Positions 1 through 7,088 of a DNA stretch of 32,888 nt are shown here, one piece after another. The notes below the pieces were generated by a model. That model was not told where the DNA came from. It saw only the letters and a program-made list of their open reading frames with translations, and did no database searches. Position numbers and translations under genes: made by a program. Location: positions 1-32,888 of the forward strand of contig SUUQ01000009.1 of NCBI GenBank assembly GCA_015062445.1, given 5' to 3'. Position 1 is the first letter of the stretch. Every line of letters starts with the position of its first letter. This stretch comes from Alphaproteobacteria bacterium. Lineage in GTDB: Bacteria; Pseudomonadota; Alphaproteobacteria; Rs-D84.

Positions 1-2366
1 CAACTTGCATTCGCAGGACAAGATGATGTTGCGTTCCCCGAACACTTATTGCTACATGACTTTGTACACTGCGATTCAGATGTACTGCCCGCTGGACTGC
101 TGTATCCGCTGTCACATGCATTACATACACCATTTTCTAACCAATAATTTACCTTGCAACTGTCTATTTTCAGTGAACATGTTGATGATGCTGCACTGCA
201 TGAACCACCGTAATAGTATGTTCCACTTGTACTGGTTGTACCATGTGTCACAGATTGTGCACCTGTTGGTACAGGTTGTTGTGTACATGCCTGTGTACAA
301 TTCTTATAGCATACACCACTGCCACCTGTGTTGCCAGATTGTGATAACGTAAATGATTTATCACCAACTGTACTGCAAGACGGGCAGGTGATACCATCAA
401 CATAGTTGCCTGAACTGGCGGTGACTGACTTTACTGTTTTTTTGCACGATTCGTTATTGGTTGAGCAACCTGATTTTATTGTTCCATCCCCCGTACCAGC
501 ACTGTTTGAATATGCAACATAATTACATTTATCACGCGAACAAGATTCACATGTTGCAGATTCGCATCCCGATGGCGTATCGCACTCTATCTGCTTGCCC
601 GACCATGTGCGTTGTTTCGTATTGCTATAGCAATCTGTTATTGCTGTTGCACCTGCGTCAACATTCGGATAACCGCTGGGGCAACTGTGCACAGTATTAT
701 CACCTGGACACCAACCGTTTGAGCATTGCACGCACGCACCACTTTTCAAATAGTATCCAGGATTACATGTTATATTCTTTGTACAGTTACCACACGAACG
801 TGATGTTGATTTATATGTGCTGTAATCACCGTTTTTACAGCCACTGCATGTATCGCCACCAGACGAACAAGCATTTCCACTGCCGCCTGTAAAGTTTGTG
901 GAACACTGATAAACATTATCTTCGGTACACCCCGAATATGTACACGTACCGTTCGCAATTGTGCAACCTGTCAACGAACAAGATTCTGTTTTTGTTGTTG
1001 TTTCAGTACTGGCCACTTCTGTACACGCAGTGCGACATTCTTCAGATAATTTTGTACATGTTTTTGTTGGTGGTGTACATTCTGTATGCTGACATGCCCC
1101 CCAGTCACCCCAGCTGTCATAACTGGTAATCGAACAATCATATGGATCGCCAACATCGTACCAGCCACCCCATTCGTCGCATCCCGAACAATCATCGTCA
1201 GCCGATGCACATCCGCCGGATGTAAAACTGCCGATACAGTCATTTTTCTGATTTTGTTTGCAGGTCTGATATGCGGGGCGGCTGCGGGACTTTGTTCCTG
1301 TTGCGGTACAGCTGCTTTGTTCATCTGCCCATGTACAGTCATATCCACTTTTACAGGTTCCCACTACACAATCTTTATAATATGTTTCTTCACACCCCGT
1401 GGTTTCGGTGTCAGTTGTATCTGGTCCATCCACAGGAATGGTTTGCTCATCTGTTTCATCACTGTCCACATCTGAACACGACTGAACACACGTTTCAGAT
1501 AATTTTGTACAGGTTTTTGTTGCAGGCGTACAGGGAGTTGCATCACAGTCGCTCCAATCGCTCCAATCGCTCCAACTGCTAATTACACATTCTTCATAGT
1601 CGCCACACGACCAACTGCCCCAACTGGAACATCCCGAACACTCATCGCCTGCTGATGAACAGCCCCCACTGGTATATATACCAGAACATGTACGGTTGCA
1701 ATCTCGAGACTTTGAACCTGTGCCGATACGACTGCGATATCTGTTGCCATATGTGGTGCAACTGCTTTGTTCATCTGCCCATTCACATTCATATCCATAC
1801 GCACATGTTCCTTCTACGCAATCCTTATAATATGTTTCTTCGCAGTCATCTTCGTCTTCCTCGGTTTCCGAACACGGGATCGAGTCAATTTTACTGTCTG
1901 TTTCATCACTGGACAAAGAAGCACACGATTGATCACAGGTACAACCTGCATCACTGCTTGTACACTCGTTATAACACCCAGAATACCCATCGGCACAGGC
2001 CGCACACGTATCGCACTCTTCTTCTTCGGTTATGCATTCCCCAGACACACATACCATACCGTCATCACAATCACTGTCAGAATTACATTCATACAAATTA
2101 CCACCATCAGGTGTACATGTATCTGTTCCCAAACATTCATTTACACAACCGCTGTATCCAGGTGGACATGGCGCACACGTGTTGCAGTCGATTTCAACGG
2201 TCGTACAGACACCACTGTCGCAAAATTCGTCTTCGCCACAATCAGTATCTTCCATGCATTCATATGCAATGTCTTGGTCTGCACCGAACGCCATTTTTTG
2301 CGGCACAACCCCAAACAGCAGTGCCAAGGCGACAAAAAATCTCAGGAATCTGCGAAGATTATCCAT
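1..2366 (-). CDS. Secreted cysteine-rich modular protein with TSR-like tryptophan motif (3' end outside window)
   Basis: An open frame with no stop runs from ATG 2366 to the left edge: 788 residues are visible and the C-terminus is missing. The start is supported by an AGAGGAAG ribosome site just upstream. Residues 1 to about 29 form a signal peptide (basic MDNLRR, a hydrophobic FFVALALLFGVV core, cleavage near AFGA). The rest is dense in Cys with little hydrophobic core, made of short Cys modules such as CxxDxDCGxxxxCxxGxC. A module of about 150 residues occurs twice: it opens with EETYYKDCV, continues with WADEQSSCT and ends with TKTCTKLSE. Between the copies lies WSDWSDWSDC, which matches the WxxWxxWxxC signature of thrombospondin type-1 repeats. 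By family analogy this is an exported adhesin-like or surface protein stabilised by disulfides; that role is inference. It lies downstream of rplS but behind a terminator, so it is probably transcribed separately. Confidence 0.85.
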   Translation of the reverse strand, partial: MDNLRRFLRFFVALALLFGVVPQKMAFGADQDIAYECMEDTDCGEDEFCDSGVCTTVEIDCNTCAPCPPGYSGCVNECLGTDTCTPDGGNLYECNSDSDCDDGMVCVSGECITEEEECDTCAACADGYSGCYNECTSSDAGCTCDQSCASLSSDETDSKIDSIPCSETEEDEDDCEETYYKDCVEGTCAYGYECEWADEQSSCTTYGNRYRSRIGTGSKSRDCNRTCSGIYTSGGCSSAGDECSGCSSWGSWSCGDYEECVISSWSDWSDWSDCDATPCTPATKTCTKLSETCVQSCSDVDSDETDEQTIPVDGPDTTDTETTGCEETYYKDCVVGTCKSGYDCTWADEQSSCTATGTKSRSRPAYQTCKQNQKNDCIGSFTSGGCASADDDCSGCDEWGGWYDVGDPYDCSITSYDSWGDWGACQHTECTPPTKTCTKLSEECRTACTEVASTETTTKTESCSLTGCTIANGTCTYSGCTEDNVYQCSTNFTGGSGNACSSGGDTCSGCKNGDYSTYKSTSRSCGNCTKNITCNPGYYLKSGACVQCSNGWCPGDNTVHSCPSGYPNVDAGATAITDCYSNTKQRTWSGKQIECDTPSGCESATCESCSRDKCNYVAYSNSAGTGDGTIKSGCSTNNESCKKTVKSVTASSGNYVDGITCPSCSTVGDKSFTLSQSGNTGGSGVCYKNCTQACTQQPVPTGAQSVTHGTTSTSGTYYYGGSCSAASSTCSLKIDSCKVNYWLENGVCNACDSGYSSPAGSTSESQCTKSCSNKCSGNATSSCPANAS
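1030..1885 (-). repeat. Diverged internal duplication of about 450 bp within the cysteine-rich gene
   Basis: Two stretches match at an offset of about 450 bp. A 22-bp segment at 1311-1332 recurs at 1761-1782 with one mismatch at its edge. The ACATATTATAAAG-like segment after each copy and the TTTTGTACA(T/G)GTTTTTGTTG stretches near 1045 and 1505 also match. The protein copies share EETYYKDCV, WADEQSSC and KTCTKLSE. Module boundaries are approximate. Confidence 0.75.
1549..1575. repeat. Three perfect tandem copies of a 9-bp unit inside the cysteine-rich gene
   Basis: TCGCTCCAA occurs three times back to back and encodes Trp-Ser-Asp three times on the minus strand. The unit is a multiple of three, so changes in copy number would keep the frame and only lengthen or shorten the tryptophan ladder. 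Confidence 0.9.
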
Positions 2367-2426
2367 TACTTCCTCTCTTTTACCAGACAGGATAGAAAAT
2401 TTACACACTGTTATGCAAGAAAAAAA

Positions 2427-2500
2427 GTTCCCATCTCGGCTGGGGGCGCAGGGCGGGGTGGTCCCATCCATGTCATACCGGCGCAGGCCGGTATCCATTG
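2427..2500. repeat. Intergenic palindromic repeat, copy 1 (mate at 31228-31298)
   Basis: The core palindrome TACCGGC-GCAG-GCCGGTA sits in a 29-bp segment (2472-2500) that recurs exactly at 31270-31298. A second shared block, TTCCCATCTC(G/A)GCTGGGG, lies about 40 bp before it in both copies. It resembles the dispersed palindromes that are read as VIPAQAGIH-like peptides when translated. It is non-coding here, in the 370-bp gap between rplS and the left-edge gene. Confidence 0.8.
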
Positions 2501-2523
2501 TGTTTTTTTCCACCCCCCCCCTA

Positions 2524-2590
2524 TGTCATCCCGTGGCTTGCCTGTCGCACGAAGTTTTAACGAAGTGTGAACCACGGGACCCAGGTGTAT
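2524..2590. repeat. Palindromic repeat CCGTGG...CCACGGGA, long form
   Basis: TGTCATCCCGTGGCT opens and ACCACGGGACCCAGGTGTAT closes this unit, as in the copy at 2649-2685. About 30 bp containing CGCACGAAG and CGAAGTGTG are inserted in the loop. The insert resembles the imperfect palindrome at 6947-6977, suggesting mix-and-match repeat modules. Confidence 0.7.
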
Positions 2591-2648
2591 CCTTTTTTTC
2601 TTACCTTGACCACATAATTGGCAAGGTCTAAAACACCCCGCCCACTCT

Positions 2649-2685
2649 TGTCATCCCGTGGCTGGACCACGGGACCCAGGTGTAT
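2649..2685. repeat. Palindromic repeat CCGTGG...CCACGGGA, short form
   Basis: GTCATCCCGTGGCTGGACC and its complement form a nearly perfect palindrome followed by CAGGTGTAT. It is the compact version of the unit at 2524-2590. Apart from these repeats and the rplS terminator I see nothing in 2367-2736. Confidence 0.75.
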
Positions 2686-2703
2686 GCCTTTTCTTACTTC
2701 AAC

Positions 2704-2732
2704 ACAAAAAAAATCCCGCCGATTGGCGGGAA
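2704..2732 (-). terminator. Intrinsic terminator ending the rpsP-rplS operon
   Basis: On the minus strand a CCCGCC-AATC-GGCGGG stem is followed by a run of Ts. It begins four bases after the rplS stop codon. Confidence 0.9.
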
Positions 2733-2736
2733 TTCA

Positions 2737-3126
2737 TTATTTTGCATTCTTTTCTGCAGATGTTGCGGACAAATCTTCCACGATACGTGCTTTTTTGCCT
2801 GACAACCCACGCAAGAAGAATAACTTTGCACGACGTACTTTACCGATACGAACCTTTTCAATCTTCTCGATTGATGGGCTGTACAGTGGGAACTTGCGTT
2901 CTACACCGACACCGTATGATTCACGACGTACTGTAAAGGATGCATTATTTCCCATGCCGCCATCACGTGCGATAACAACACCTTCAAAGACCTGAATACG
3001 GAACTTGTCACCGTCTTTAATTTTGACGTGAACCTTCAGTGTATCCCCAGCTTTGAAGTTTGGGATTTTTTTGTCGCCCGCCAGTTTTGCAACCTGGGCC
3101 GCTTCGATTTTTTTAATAATGCTCAT
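2737..3126 (-). CDS. rplS: 50S ribosomal protein L19
   Basis: This 129-residue protein binds 23S rRNA at the 30S-50S interface. Family signatures are [32 protein letters not shown] residues around 22-49 and the conserved [18 protein letters not shown] segment near 68-85, followed by [12 protein letters not shown]. Length is normal for the family apart from a slightly long tail ([11 protein letters not shown]). Its ATG overlaps the trmD stop as ATGA (ATG 3126-3124, TGA 3125-3123), so the two are translationally coupled. It is the last gene of the operon and is followed at once by a terminator. Confidence 0.97.
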   Translation of the reverse strand: MSIIKKIEAAQVAKLAGDKKIPNFKAGDTLKVHVKIKDGDKFRIQVFEGVVIARDGGMGNNASFTVRRESYGVGVERKFPLYSPSIEKIEKVRIGKVRRAKLFFLRGLSGKKARIVEDLSATSAEKNAK

Positions 3127-3809
3127 TTTTCATTTTCCTTTATTAAGTCCGGCCGACGTTCTTTTGTTATGTCAACCGATTGTTGTTTCCGCCACCGTTC
3201 GATATTGCCGTGGTGACCGGACAGCAGGACTTCTGGGACACTTTGTCCACGCCATACTGACGGGCGGGTATATAACGGCCATTCCAGCCCCCCGATTTCG
3301 AAACTTTCATTATTGGTGGTGTCTGCACCACCGTGAACGACATTATCCATCAGACGAACGCAACTGTCAACAAAAACTTGCGCAGCGATTTCGCCCCCCG
3401 ACAGTATATAGTCGCCAATTGATAATTCCATGATATTATATTCTGTTATTACCCGTTCGTCAATTCCTTCGTATCGGCCACACAACAGGGTGTACGTTGC
3501 ATCTGGTGCTGCGGTAAATTCCCGCACCATTTTTTGATTTAACGTTGCGCCACGTGGCGAAAAGTATATGATTTTACCCGGATTTTTAATCGAATCTAAT
3601 GCCGCCCCCAGTACATCTGGCCGCATTACCATACCGGCCCCGCCACCGAATTGCGTATCGTCAACACTGCCATAGTTGTTAATGGCAAAGTCACGAATGT
3701 TAATCACATCATACGTCCAGATTTTTTTATCCAACGCACGTCCAACAACACCACCCGACAGTGTCCCTGGAAACATTTCTGGAAAGATTGTCAGTATATT
3801 AAAGTGCAT
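3123..3809 (-). CDS. trmD: tRNA (guanine-N1)-methyltransferase TrmD
   Basis: TrmD methylates G37 next to the anticodon, using S-adenosylmethionine, and prevents +1 frameshifting. The 228-residue protein begins [15 protein letters not shown], as the family does. It carries GGGAGMVM (55-62), SPRG (84-87), [11 protein letters not shown] (109-119) and [10 protein letters not shown] (131-140), the SPOUT trefoil-knot SAM site, plus RPSVWRG and LSGHHGNI towards the C-terminus. No key residue is visibly missing. It lies between a small Cys-containing ORF (9-bp gap to 3818) and rplS, with which it overlaps by 4 bp. Confidence 0.97.
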   Translation of the reverse strand: MHFNILTIFPEMFPGTLSGGVVGRALDKKIWTYDVINIRDFAINNYGSVDDTQFGGGAGMVMRPDVLGAALDSIKNPGKIIYFSPRGATLNQKMVREFTAAPDATYTLLCGRYEGIDERVITEYNIMELSIGDYILSGGEIAAQVFVDSCVRLMDNVVHGGADTTNNESFEIGGLEWPLYTRPSVWRGQSVPEVLLSGHHGNIERWRKQQSVDITKERRPDLIKENEK

Positions 3810-3817
3810 TTTTATTA

Positions 3818-4096
3818 TTACCTGGTTTTAATTTTTGTAACAAAACGTCTGTTTTTGCATTGTTGGCATGCCTGACGGGTGATATCCAGTGCTGTTGGCA
3901 TTGCTGCCTGAATTTCCGCAGGTGTTCCCCGTAATATTATGCTGCACCGGAACAAGTTATTCTGTTTTTGGTCGCACAGCACACGTGTGTTGGGCAATGG
4001 TGCGAACAACCGTGTCAGTGGACATGTTGCACGTGTTTTGATACATGTTGCAAAGACAGTCTTGTCCGAATGTTGTATTGAATAATCTTGTTTCAT
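3818..4096 (-). CDS. Small cysteine-containing protein inserted between rimM and trmD (92 aa)
   Basis: I do not recognise this protein. The chosen ATG (4096) has an AAAGGAC ribosome site about 8 bases upstream and follows the stop of the preceding ORF by one base. A longer frame starting at 4150 would overlap that ORF and lacks a better ribosome site. There is no signal peptide or membrane segment. Residues include IQHSDKTVFATC near the N-terminus, spaced Cys in CIKTRATCPLTRLF, a central LRGTP, and a CQQCKNRRF C-terminus rich in Arg/Lys. The layout resembles the neighbouring 4098-4367 product (HxDKxxxxC, xC, then a basic CxxC tail), so the two may be old paralogues. A metal- or RNA-binding role is possible but unproven. 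Confidence 0.72.
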   Translation of the reverse strand: MKQDYSIQHSDKTVFATCIKTRATCPLTRLFAPLPNTRVLCDQKQNNLFRCSIILRGTPAEIQAAMPTALDITRQACQQCKNRRFVTKIKTR

Positions 4097-4097
4097 A

Positions 4098-4367
4098 TTA
4101 GCGTGTCCTTTGTCTGGTGCGTTGGCAACACAGAAAGCATATTTGTTCAACGTGTTGCCCCAGTGTTGGTGAAAAATTTGGTTGAAATCTGGGGGCCATC
4201 AATATGCCTGTACCACGTGGCAGGTCATATGCCTTGATTAAATAAGTATTAGTCCGCCAAAACAGCCCCAGCATACATTGTTTTGAATACCCCGGACACT
4301 CAACCGTGATTTTATCATCGTGTTTTGTGATGCGATATGGCAGTCTGTGATTTGTATTTTTTATCAT
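4098..4367 (-). CDS. Small cysteine-containing protein downstream of rimM (89 aa)
   Basis: I do not recognise this protein. The ATG at 4367 has AAGGTAA seven bases upstream. The longer frame to 4484 would lie inside rimM. The gene starts 5 bases after the rimM stop and ends one base before the next ORF, which is typical operon packing. The product is basic and soluble, without a signal peptide. It shows ITKHDDKITVECPGYSKQC near the N-terminus, a central YDLPRGTGI and a C-terminal ICFLCCQRTRQRTR. The Cys spacing and basic tail resemble the next ORF (3818-4096). Confidence 0.72.
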   Translation of the reverse strand: MIKNTNHRLPYRITKHDDKITVECPGYSKQCMLGLFWRTNTYLIKAYDLPRGTGILMAPRFQPNFSPTLGQHVEQICFLCCQRTRQRTR

Positions 4368-4372
4368 AAGAT

Positions 4373-4843
4373 TTACCTTGTTACAATTATACGATTTTCT
4401 GCATCGACTGTTGCACCGACAAAAGACACCATCTGTCCATTGTCCAGTTCGATTATGTCGCCCGCACCAAAGTTCTGAAAGCATGCAACCGTTCCGATTG
4501 TTGAACCATCCCGCACAACGTTAAAGCCGATTAAGTCCGCCTGATAGTATTCGTCATCTGCACTTAATTGGGGCAGGGTATCACGCACCACGAACAGTTC
4601 TGTCCCCCGCAATGCTTCTGCGGCATTTCGGTCATCGATTTTATCGATTTTTGCGATAATAACATTTGAACTGGGAATGGTTCTGATGAAACGAAATGCA
4701 CCATCGGCAAATTTATCAGACACAATCTGCAGTGTTTTCATATCTTGTGGAGATTGTGTAAAAGTTTGCACACGAACTTCACCCCGTATACCCTGGGGGG
4801 CAACAATTTTACCGACCAAGATTTTTTTGCTATTATCTGCCAT
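4373..4843 (-). CDS. rimM: Ribosome maturation factor RimM
   Basis: RimM binds S19 and assists maturation of the 30S head. The 156-residue protein opens with the family signature VGKIVAPQGIRGEVRV (about 10-25). It contains KIDDRNAAEALRGTELFV, then LPQLSADDEYYQADLIGFNV, which marks the PRC-barrel domain. AAAAGGA lies upstream of ATG 4843. Its first 11 bases overlap the end of the preceding small ORF, implying coupled translation. The usual rpsP-rimM-trmD-rplS gene order is kept, but small ORFs separate each of the first three genes. Confidence 0.96.
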   Translation of the reverse strand: MADNSKKILVGKIVAPQGIRGEVRVQTFTQSPQDMKTLQIVSDKFADGAFRFIRTIPSSNVIIAKIDKIDDRNAAEALRGTELFVVRDTLPQLSADDEYYQADLIGFNVVRDGSTIGTVACFQNFGAGDIIELDNGQMVSFVGATVDAENRIIVTR

Positions 4844-5138
4844 TGTTTTTATTCCTTTTTAACCAGTGACGATAACGCACACATTTATCAAACCCCATGT
4901 TACATGCATCATGTGCACCATCTCTGGTATAAATAACCTCATTTATGTGATTTCGTGCACAGTATTCTATTGCCTGGCGGAATTTGATTAATTCCTGCAT
5001 TTTCTTGCAGCACAGATTCAAATCATACGGGCAGGAAATTTCTGCGATACAGGCATTTTTAATGTCTGCCACAGAATTTATTAATTCCTGTTTTTTCTGT
5101 GCTGAAAAAAGTTCATCCGGGTTAAACAGTTGTGGCAT
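4833..5138 (-). CDS. Small Cys-rich protein upstream of rimM (101 aa)
   Basis: I do not recognise this protein. It is predicted cytosolic and mostly helical, with Cys in ISCPYDLNLCC and a second group in ACNMGFDKCVRYRHW near the C-terminus. It shares a pattern with its upstream neighbour (5143-5340): CPx(5-6)C, then a Phe/Tyr-Arg-Gln segment, then a Cys pair ending DxCxR. Four paired Cys suggest a structural metal site, by inference only. It starts 4 bases after the previous stop and overlaps rimM by 11 bp. The ribosome site is weak, so coupling to the upstream ORF is likely. Confidence 0.72.
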   Translation of the reverse strand: MPQLFNPDELFSAQKKQELINSVADIKNACIAEISCPYDLNLCCKKMQELIKFRQAIEYCARNHINEVIYTRDGAHDACNMGFDKCVRYRHWLKRNKNNGR

Positions 5139-5142
5139 ATGA

Positions 5143-5340
5143 TTACCGTTGTTTCTGCTGTGTGCTGTTTAATAAACGCAGACAGTTATCGTGATTTACT
5201 GGGCATACACCTGGTGCGCATACATACTTGAAAGATTTTGCACAATTTTGAAATGCAATTTTTGTCTGGCGGTAAAATTCATCCAGACGATAAATAGAAT
5301 TACATTCGATTTTATCATTATGTGGGCATACATCTGCCAT
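5143..5340 (-). CDS. Small Cys-rich protein downstream of rpsP (65 aa)
   Basis: I do not recognise this protein. ATG 5340 is preceded by a strong AAAAAGGAAAT ribosome site. The sequence has VCPHNDKIECNS at the N-terminus and YVCAPGVCPVNHDNCLRLL near the C-terminus, so two Cys-containing halves flank a helical LDEFYRQTKIAF stretch. It looks related to the next ORF (4833-5138). No signal peptide is visible, so the Cys probably face a reducing cytosol and could bind a metal. It is the first gene after the hairpin that follows rpsP. Confidence 0.72.
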   Translation of the reverse strand: MADVCPHNDKIECNSIYRLDEFYRQTKIAFQNCAKSFKYVCAPGVCPVNHDNCLRLLNSTQQKQR

Positions 5341-5384
5341 CTTTAATTTCCTTTTTTATATAATTATTAAACCATTGTTGCGAA

Positions 5385-5412
5385 AATACTGCCCGGGGGG
5401 ATGCCCGGGCCA
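5385..5412 (-). terminator. Strong GC hairpin after rpsP, terminator or attenuator
   Basis: On the minus strand GCCCGGG-CATCCC-CCCGGGC forms a perfect 7-bp stem followed by AGTATTTTCG, which is only partly U-rich. It lies 23 bases after the rpsP stop, within the operon. It may reduce read-through from rpsP into the downstream genes or protect the rpsP 3' end. Confidence 0.6.
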
Positions 5413-5435
5413 TACCATTTTATTTTTGAATAAAA

Positions 5436-5873
5436 TTATTCTGCAACTTCTGTGGCCTGGGCATCATCAGCTGGTGCTTCTGCTGCGGCTTTTGCTGCTG
5501 CTTCTGCGGCTGCCTTTTCTGCGGCTATTTTGGCCAACTTTTCTGCTTTATCTTTGATTTTCATCTGTGTTTTTTCTGACTGCAGATGTTTTTTTGTTTG
5601 AACAGGGATTGCCTTTGGTTTAACCAAATCTGCCTTGGCCAAGAATTTGTACACACGATCAGATGGCTGCGCACCCTTTGCCAACCATGCTTTTACTGCA
5701 TCGATTTTCAAGACGACACGTTTATCGCTGTCTTTTGGTTGCATTGGGTCGTATTTACCGACAGTATCCAACACATTACCAGAATTACGTGCATTACGTG
5801 AATCTGTAACCACGATGTGATAGTATGGACGTTTTTTTGCGCCGAAACGTGCCAAACGAATAACAGTTGCCAT
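5436..5873 (-). CDS. rpsP: 30S ribosomal protein S16
   Basis: This 145-residue S16 binds 16S rRNA in early 30S assembly. The first 80 residues are canonical: [22 protein letters not shown], the [21 protein letters not shown] segment, and [17 protein letters not shown]. The remaining 60 residues form a Lys/Glu then Ala-rich low-complexity tail, as in many alphaproteobacterial S16 proteins. The start at 5873 is chosen over a longer frame because AAGGAGT lies 8 bases upstream. It leads the operon towards rplS. Confidence 0.97.
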   Translation of the reverse strand: MATVIRLARFGAKKRPYYHIVVTDSRNARNSGNVLDTVGKYDPMQPKDSDKRVVLKIDAVKAWLAKGAQPSDRVYKFLAKADLVKPKAIPVQTKKHLQSEKTQMKIKDKAEKLAKIAAEKAAAEAAAKAAAEAPADDAQATEVAE

Positions 5874-6123
5874 AATTTTACTCCTTGGTATTAAATAACT
5901 GTTTTTCCACAAAGAAAACCGCCATCAAGGGCGACACTCGCCGGATGATGTACCACACGCATACTGCGAACTGGCTTATTAACGATGGCAATCTTTATGG
6001 GAATTGCGCACGCATTATGTACCAAAAAACGATAAATGTCAACTGTTTATTACAAAAAGCAGATTATTATCTGTGCGTGTCCGTGCCATTTTTGTCAACG
6101 GCAAACAATTTTTTCAACTTTAC

Positions 6124-6153
6124 TTGCAAAATGAATACATAATGATGTATAAT
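6124..6153 (+). promoter_or_regulatory. Sigma-70-type promoter for RNA A
   Basis: TTGCAA (6124-6129) and TATAAT (6148-6153) are separated by 18 bp, with a predicted start near 6160. The -10 box is followed by ATAC, exactly as at the RNA B promoter. Between rpsP and this promoter (5874-6123) I see no gene. Confidence 0.7.
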
Positions 6154-6159
6154 ATACCA

Positions 6160-6344
6160 AAGATTCCAAAAGGAATCTTGTGATATAAAGAGTGCAAGGG
6201 TTTAGACACCCTATACACGATATGCTCTGTTTATATCCCGACTGAATGGTCGGGATGTCGTTGTCATAAGGTTTTGCCAAAAGCAACGAAGTTTCGTGTA
6301 AACTGTCTAACTCCCGACCACCTTTAAAAAAGTGGTCTTTTTTT
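6160..6344 (+). ncRNA. Structured RNA A, unassigned family (paired with RNA B)
   Basis: This is a predicted transcript of about 185 nt. Visible pairings are: a 5' hairpin AGATTCC/GGAATCT (6161-6178); a long-range helix TTAGACA (6202-6208) with TGTCTAA (6304-6310), continued by TACACGA (6214-6220) with TCGTGTA (6294-6300); an inner hairpin ATCCCGAC/GTCGGGAT (6235-6256); and an alternative long-range pairing of GTCGGGA (6249-6255) with TCCCGAC (6312-6318). It ends in a terminator. RNA B has the same plan with different bases in the helices, which is what a conserved structure would produce. It has no tag frame or CCA end like tmRNA, and I could not match it to 6S RNA or RNase P. It may be a free small RNA or a leader controlling the nuclease gene. 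Confidence 0.68.
6316..6344 (+). terminator. Terminator of RNA A, abutting the nuclease start codon
   Basis: GACCAC/GTGGTC (6316-6321 with 6332-6337) is followed by seven Ts, and the next base is the A of the downstream ATG. The stem shares its first three bases with the TCCCGAC strand, so stem and long-range pairing compete. Confidence 0.85.
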
Positions 6345-6878
6345 ATGGGTAAAACGGTCAATTTTTTTCTTTTTAATATATTTGTGTTGGCTTCCCTAGA
6401 TGCTTGTGTCGCCATAAAAGTGCCCCAAACTGAAACGACCAATGTTAAAAATAATGATATTGAAATCTTTTTTACCCCTGGGCCAGATTGCGAAAATAAC
6501 ATCATTCAAAGAATAAATGAATCCGATAAAATAGATATTGTCGTTTATTCGATTACTAATCCAAAAATTACAAATGCTATAATCGGTGCATATAAAAACG
6601 GGGCAATCATTCGAATTATTACTGATAAAACACAATCAACGGGCAAAAAGTCATTGGTTGCAGACCTTAAAAAAGCGGGTGTTCCAGTTTTAACCAACAG
6701 AAAGCATAAAATTGAACACAATAAATTTGCGGTGTTTGATGATGATACGGTGGTATCAGGGTCATATAATTGGACAACAAATGCCAGTATACACAACAGT
6801 GAAAATTGCCTGTTTTTCAAGCAGCCGAACCAAGAATATTCAAATCGGTTTAAGTATCTGTGGAACATATATAAATAA
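6345..6878 (+). CDS. Secreted phospholipase-D-family nuclease (Nuc-like)
   Basis: This 177-residue single-HKD enzyme of the Nuc / PLD superfamily would act as a dimer to hydrolyse phosphodiester bonds, typically in DNA. The catalytic motif is HxKxxxxD (His125, Lys127, Asp132), followed by GSYNWT (139-144), with IEIFFTPG (39-46) at the domain start. Residues 1 to about 23 form a signal peptide with a long hydrophobic core. An LDAC segment at 18-21 could be a lipobox. Export suggests nutrient DNA scavenging or defence outside the cytosol. The ATG directly follows the T-run of the RNA A terminator and has no clear ribosome site, so expression may need read-through, or the 5' end may be processed. 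It is more A/T-rich than its neighbours. Confidence 0.85.
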   Translation: MGKTVNFFLFNIFVLASLDACVAIKVPQTETTNVKNNDIEIFFTPGPDCENNIIQRINESDKIDIVVYSITNPKITNAIIGAYKNGAIIRIITDKTQSTGKKSLVADLKKAGVPVLTNRKHKIEHNKFAVFDDDTVVSGSYNWTTNASIHNSENCLFFKQPNQEYSNRFKYLWNIYK

Positions 6879-6974
6879 TTCTGTTTGCCCGCAGCAAATA
6901 ACATATCTGGGCTTTCCAATAAAATCGGGCATACGAGAGACACTAGCCACACGAAGCGTCACAAACGCGAAGTG

Positions 6975-6994
6975 TGGTGCGGGCGAAGGGAATC
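6975..6994. repeat. Duplicated 3' end of tRNA-Gly (attachment-site-like)
   Basis: These 20 bp are identical to 7089-7108, the last 20 nt of the minus-strand tRNA including CCA, at an offset of 114 bp. Such copies usually arise when an integrase uses a tRNA 3' end as an attachment site. No integrase gene is visible here. An imperfect palindrome, CCACACGAAGCGT / ACGCGAAGTGTGG (6947-6977), ends on it. Confidence 0.75.
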
Positions 6995-7006
6995 CGCATG
7001 TATAAA

Positions 7007-7046
7007 CACACAATGAGTTGCGTTATTAGCAACGAATTGATGTGTG
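7007..7046. other. Hairpin with tandem G-A mismatches between tRNA and its partial copy
   Basis: CACACAAT-GA-GTTGC (7007-7021) pairs with GCAAC-GA-ATTG(A)TGTGTG (7029-7046) around a 7-nt loop, leaving a symmetric GA/GA internal loop and one bulge. It could be a processing signal downstream of the tRNA or the scar of a mobile element. Apart from this, the duplicated tRNA end and the tRNA, I see nothing coding in 6879-7303. Confidence 0.4.
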
Positions 7047-7088
7047 CGTCACAAGGATACCCGATTCAAACATAACCAACTTCAAACT

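Noticed and set aside
1549-1575. CRISPR array
   Set aside because: Units are 9 bp, contiguous without spacers, and in frame within a coding gene; no cas genes are present.
1655-2631. Long plus-strand frames opposite the left-edge cysteine-rich gene
   Set aside because: They are antisense shadows produced by the biased Cys codons; the minus frame has a signal peptide, a ribosome site and no stop to the window edge.
2367-2736. A small gene made of the VIPAQAGIH-like translation
   Set aside because: That peptide is the known translation of palindromic repeats; there is no ribosome site or other coding support.
5436-5912. Longer S16 start at 5912
   Set aside because: It adds 13 residues with no family match and lacks the AAGGAGT site that precedes 5873.
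6160-6344. RNA A as tmRNA or 6S RNA
   Set aside because: No tRNA-like CCA end or tag frame is visible for tmRNA. It forms several hairpins and a long-range pairing, not the single long open-bubble rod of 6S RNA.
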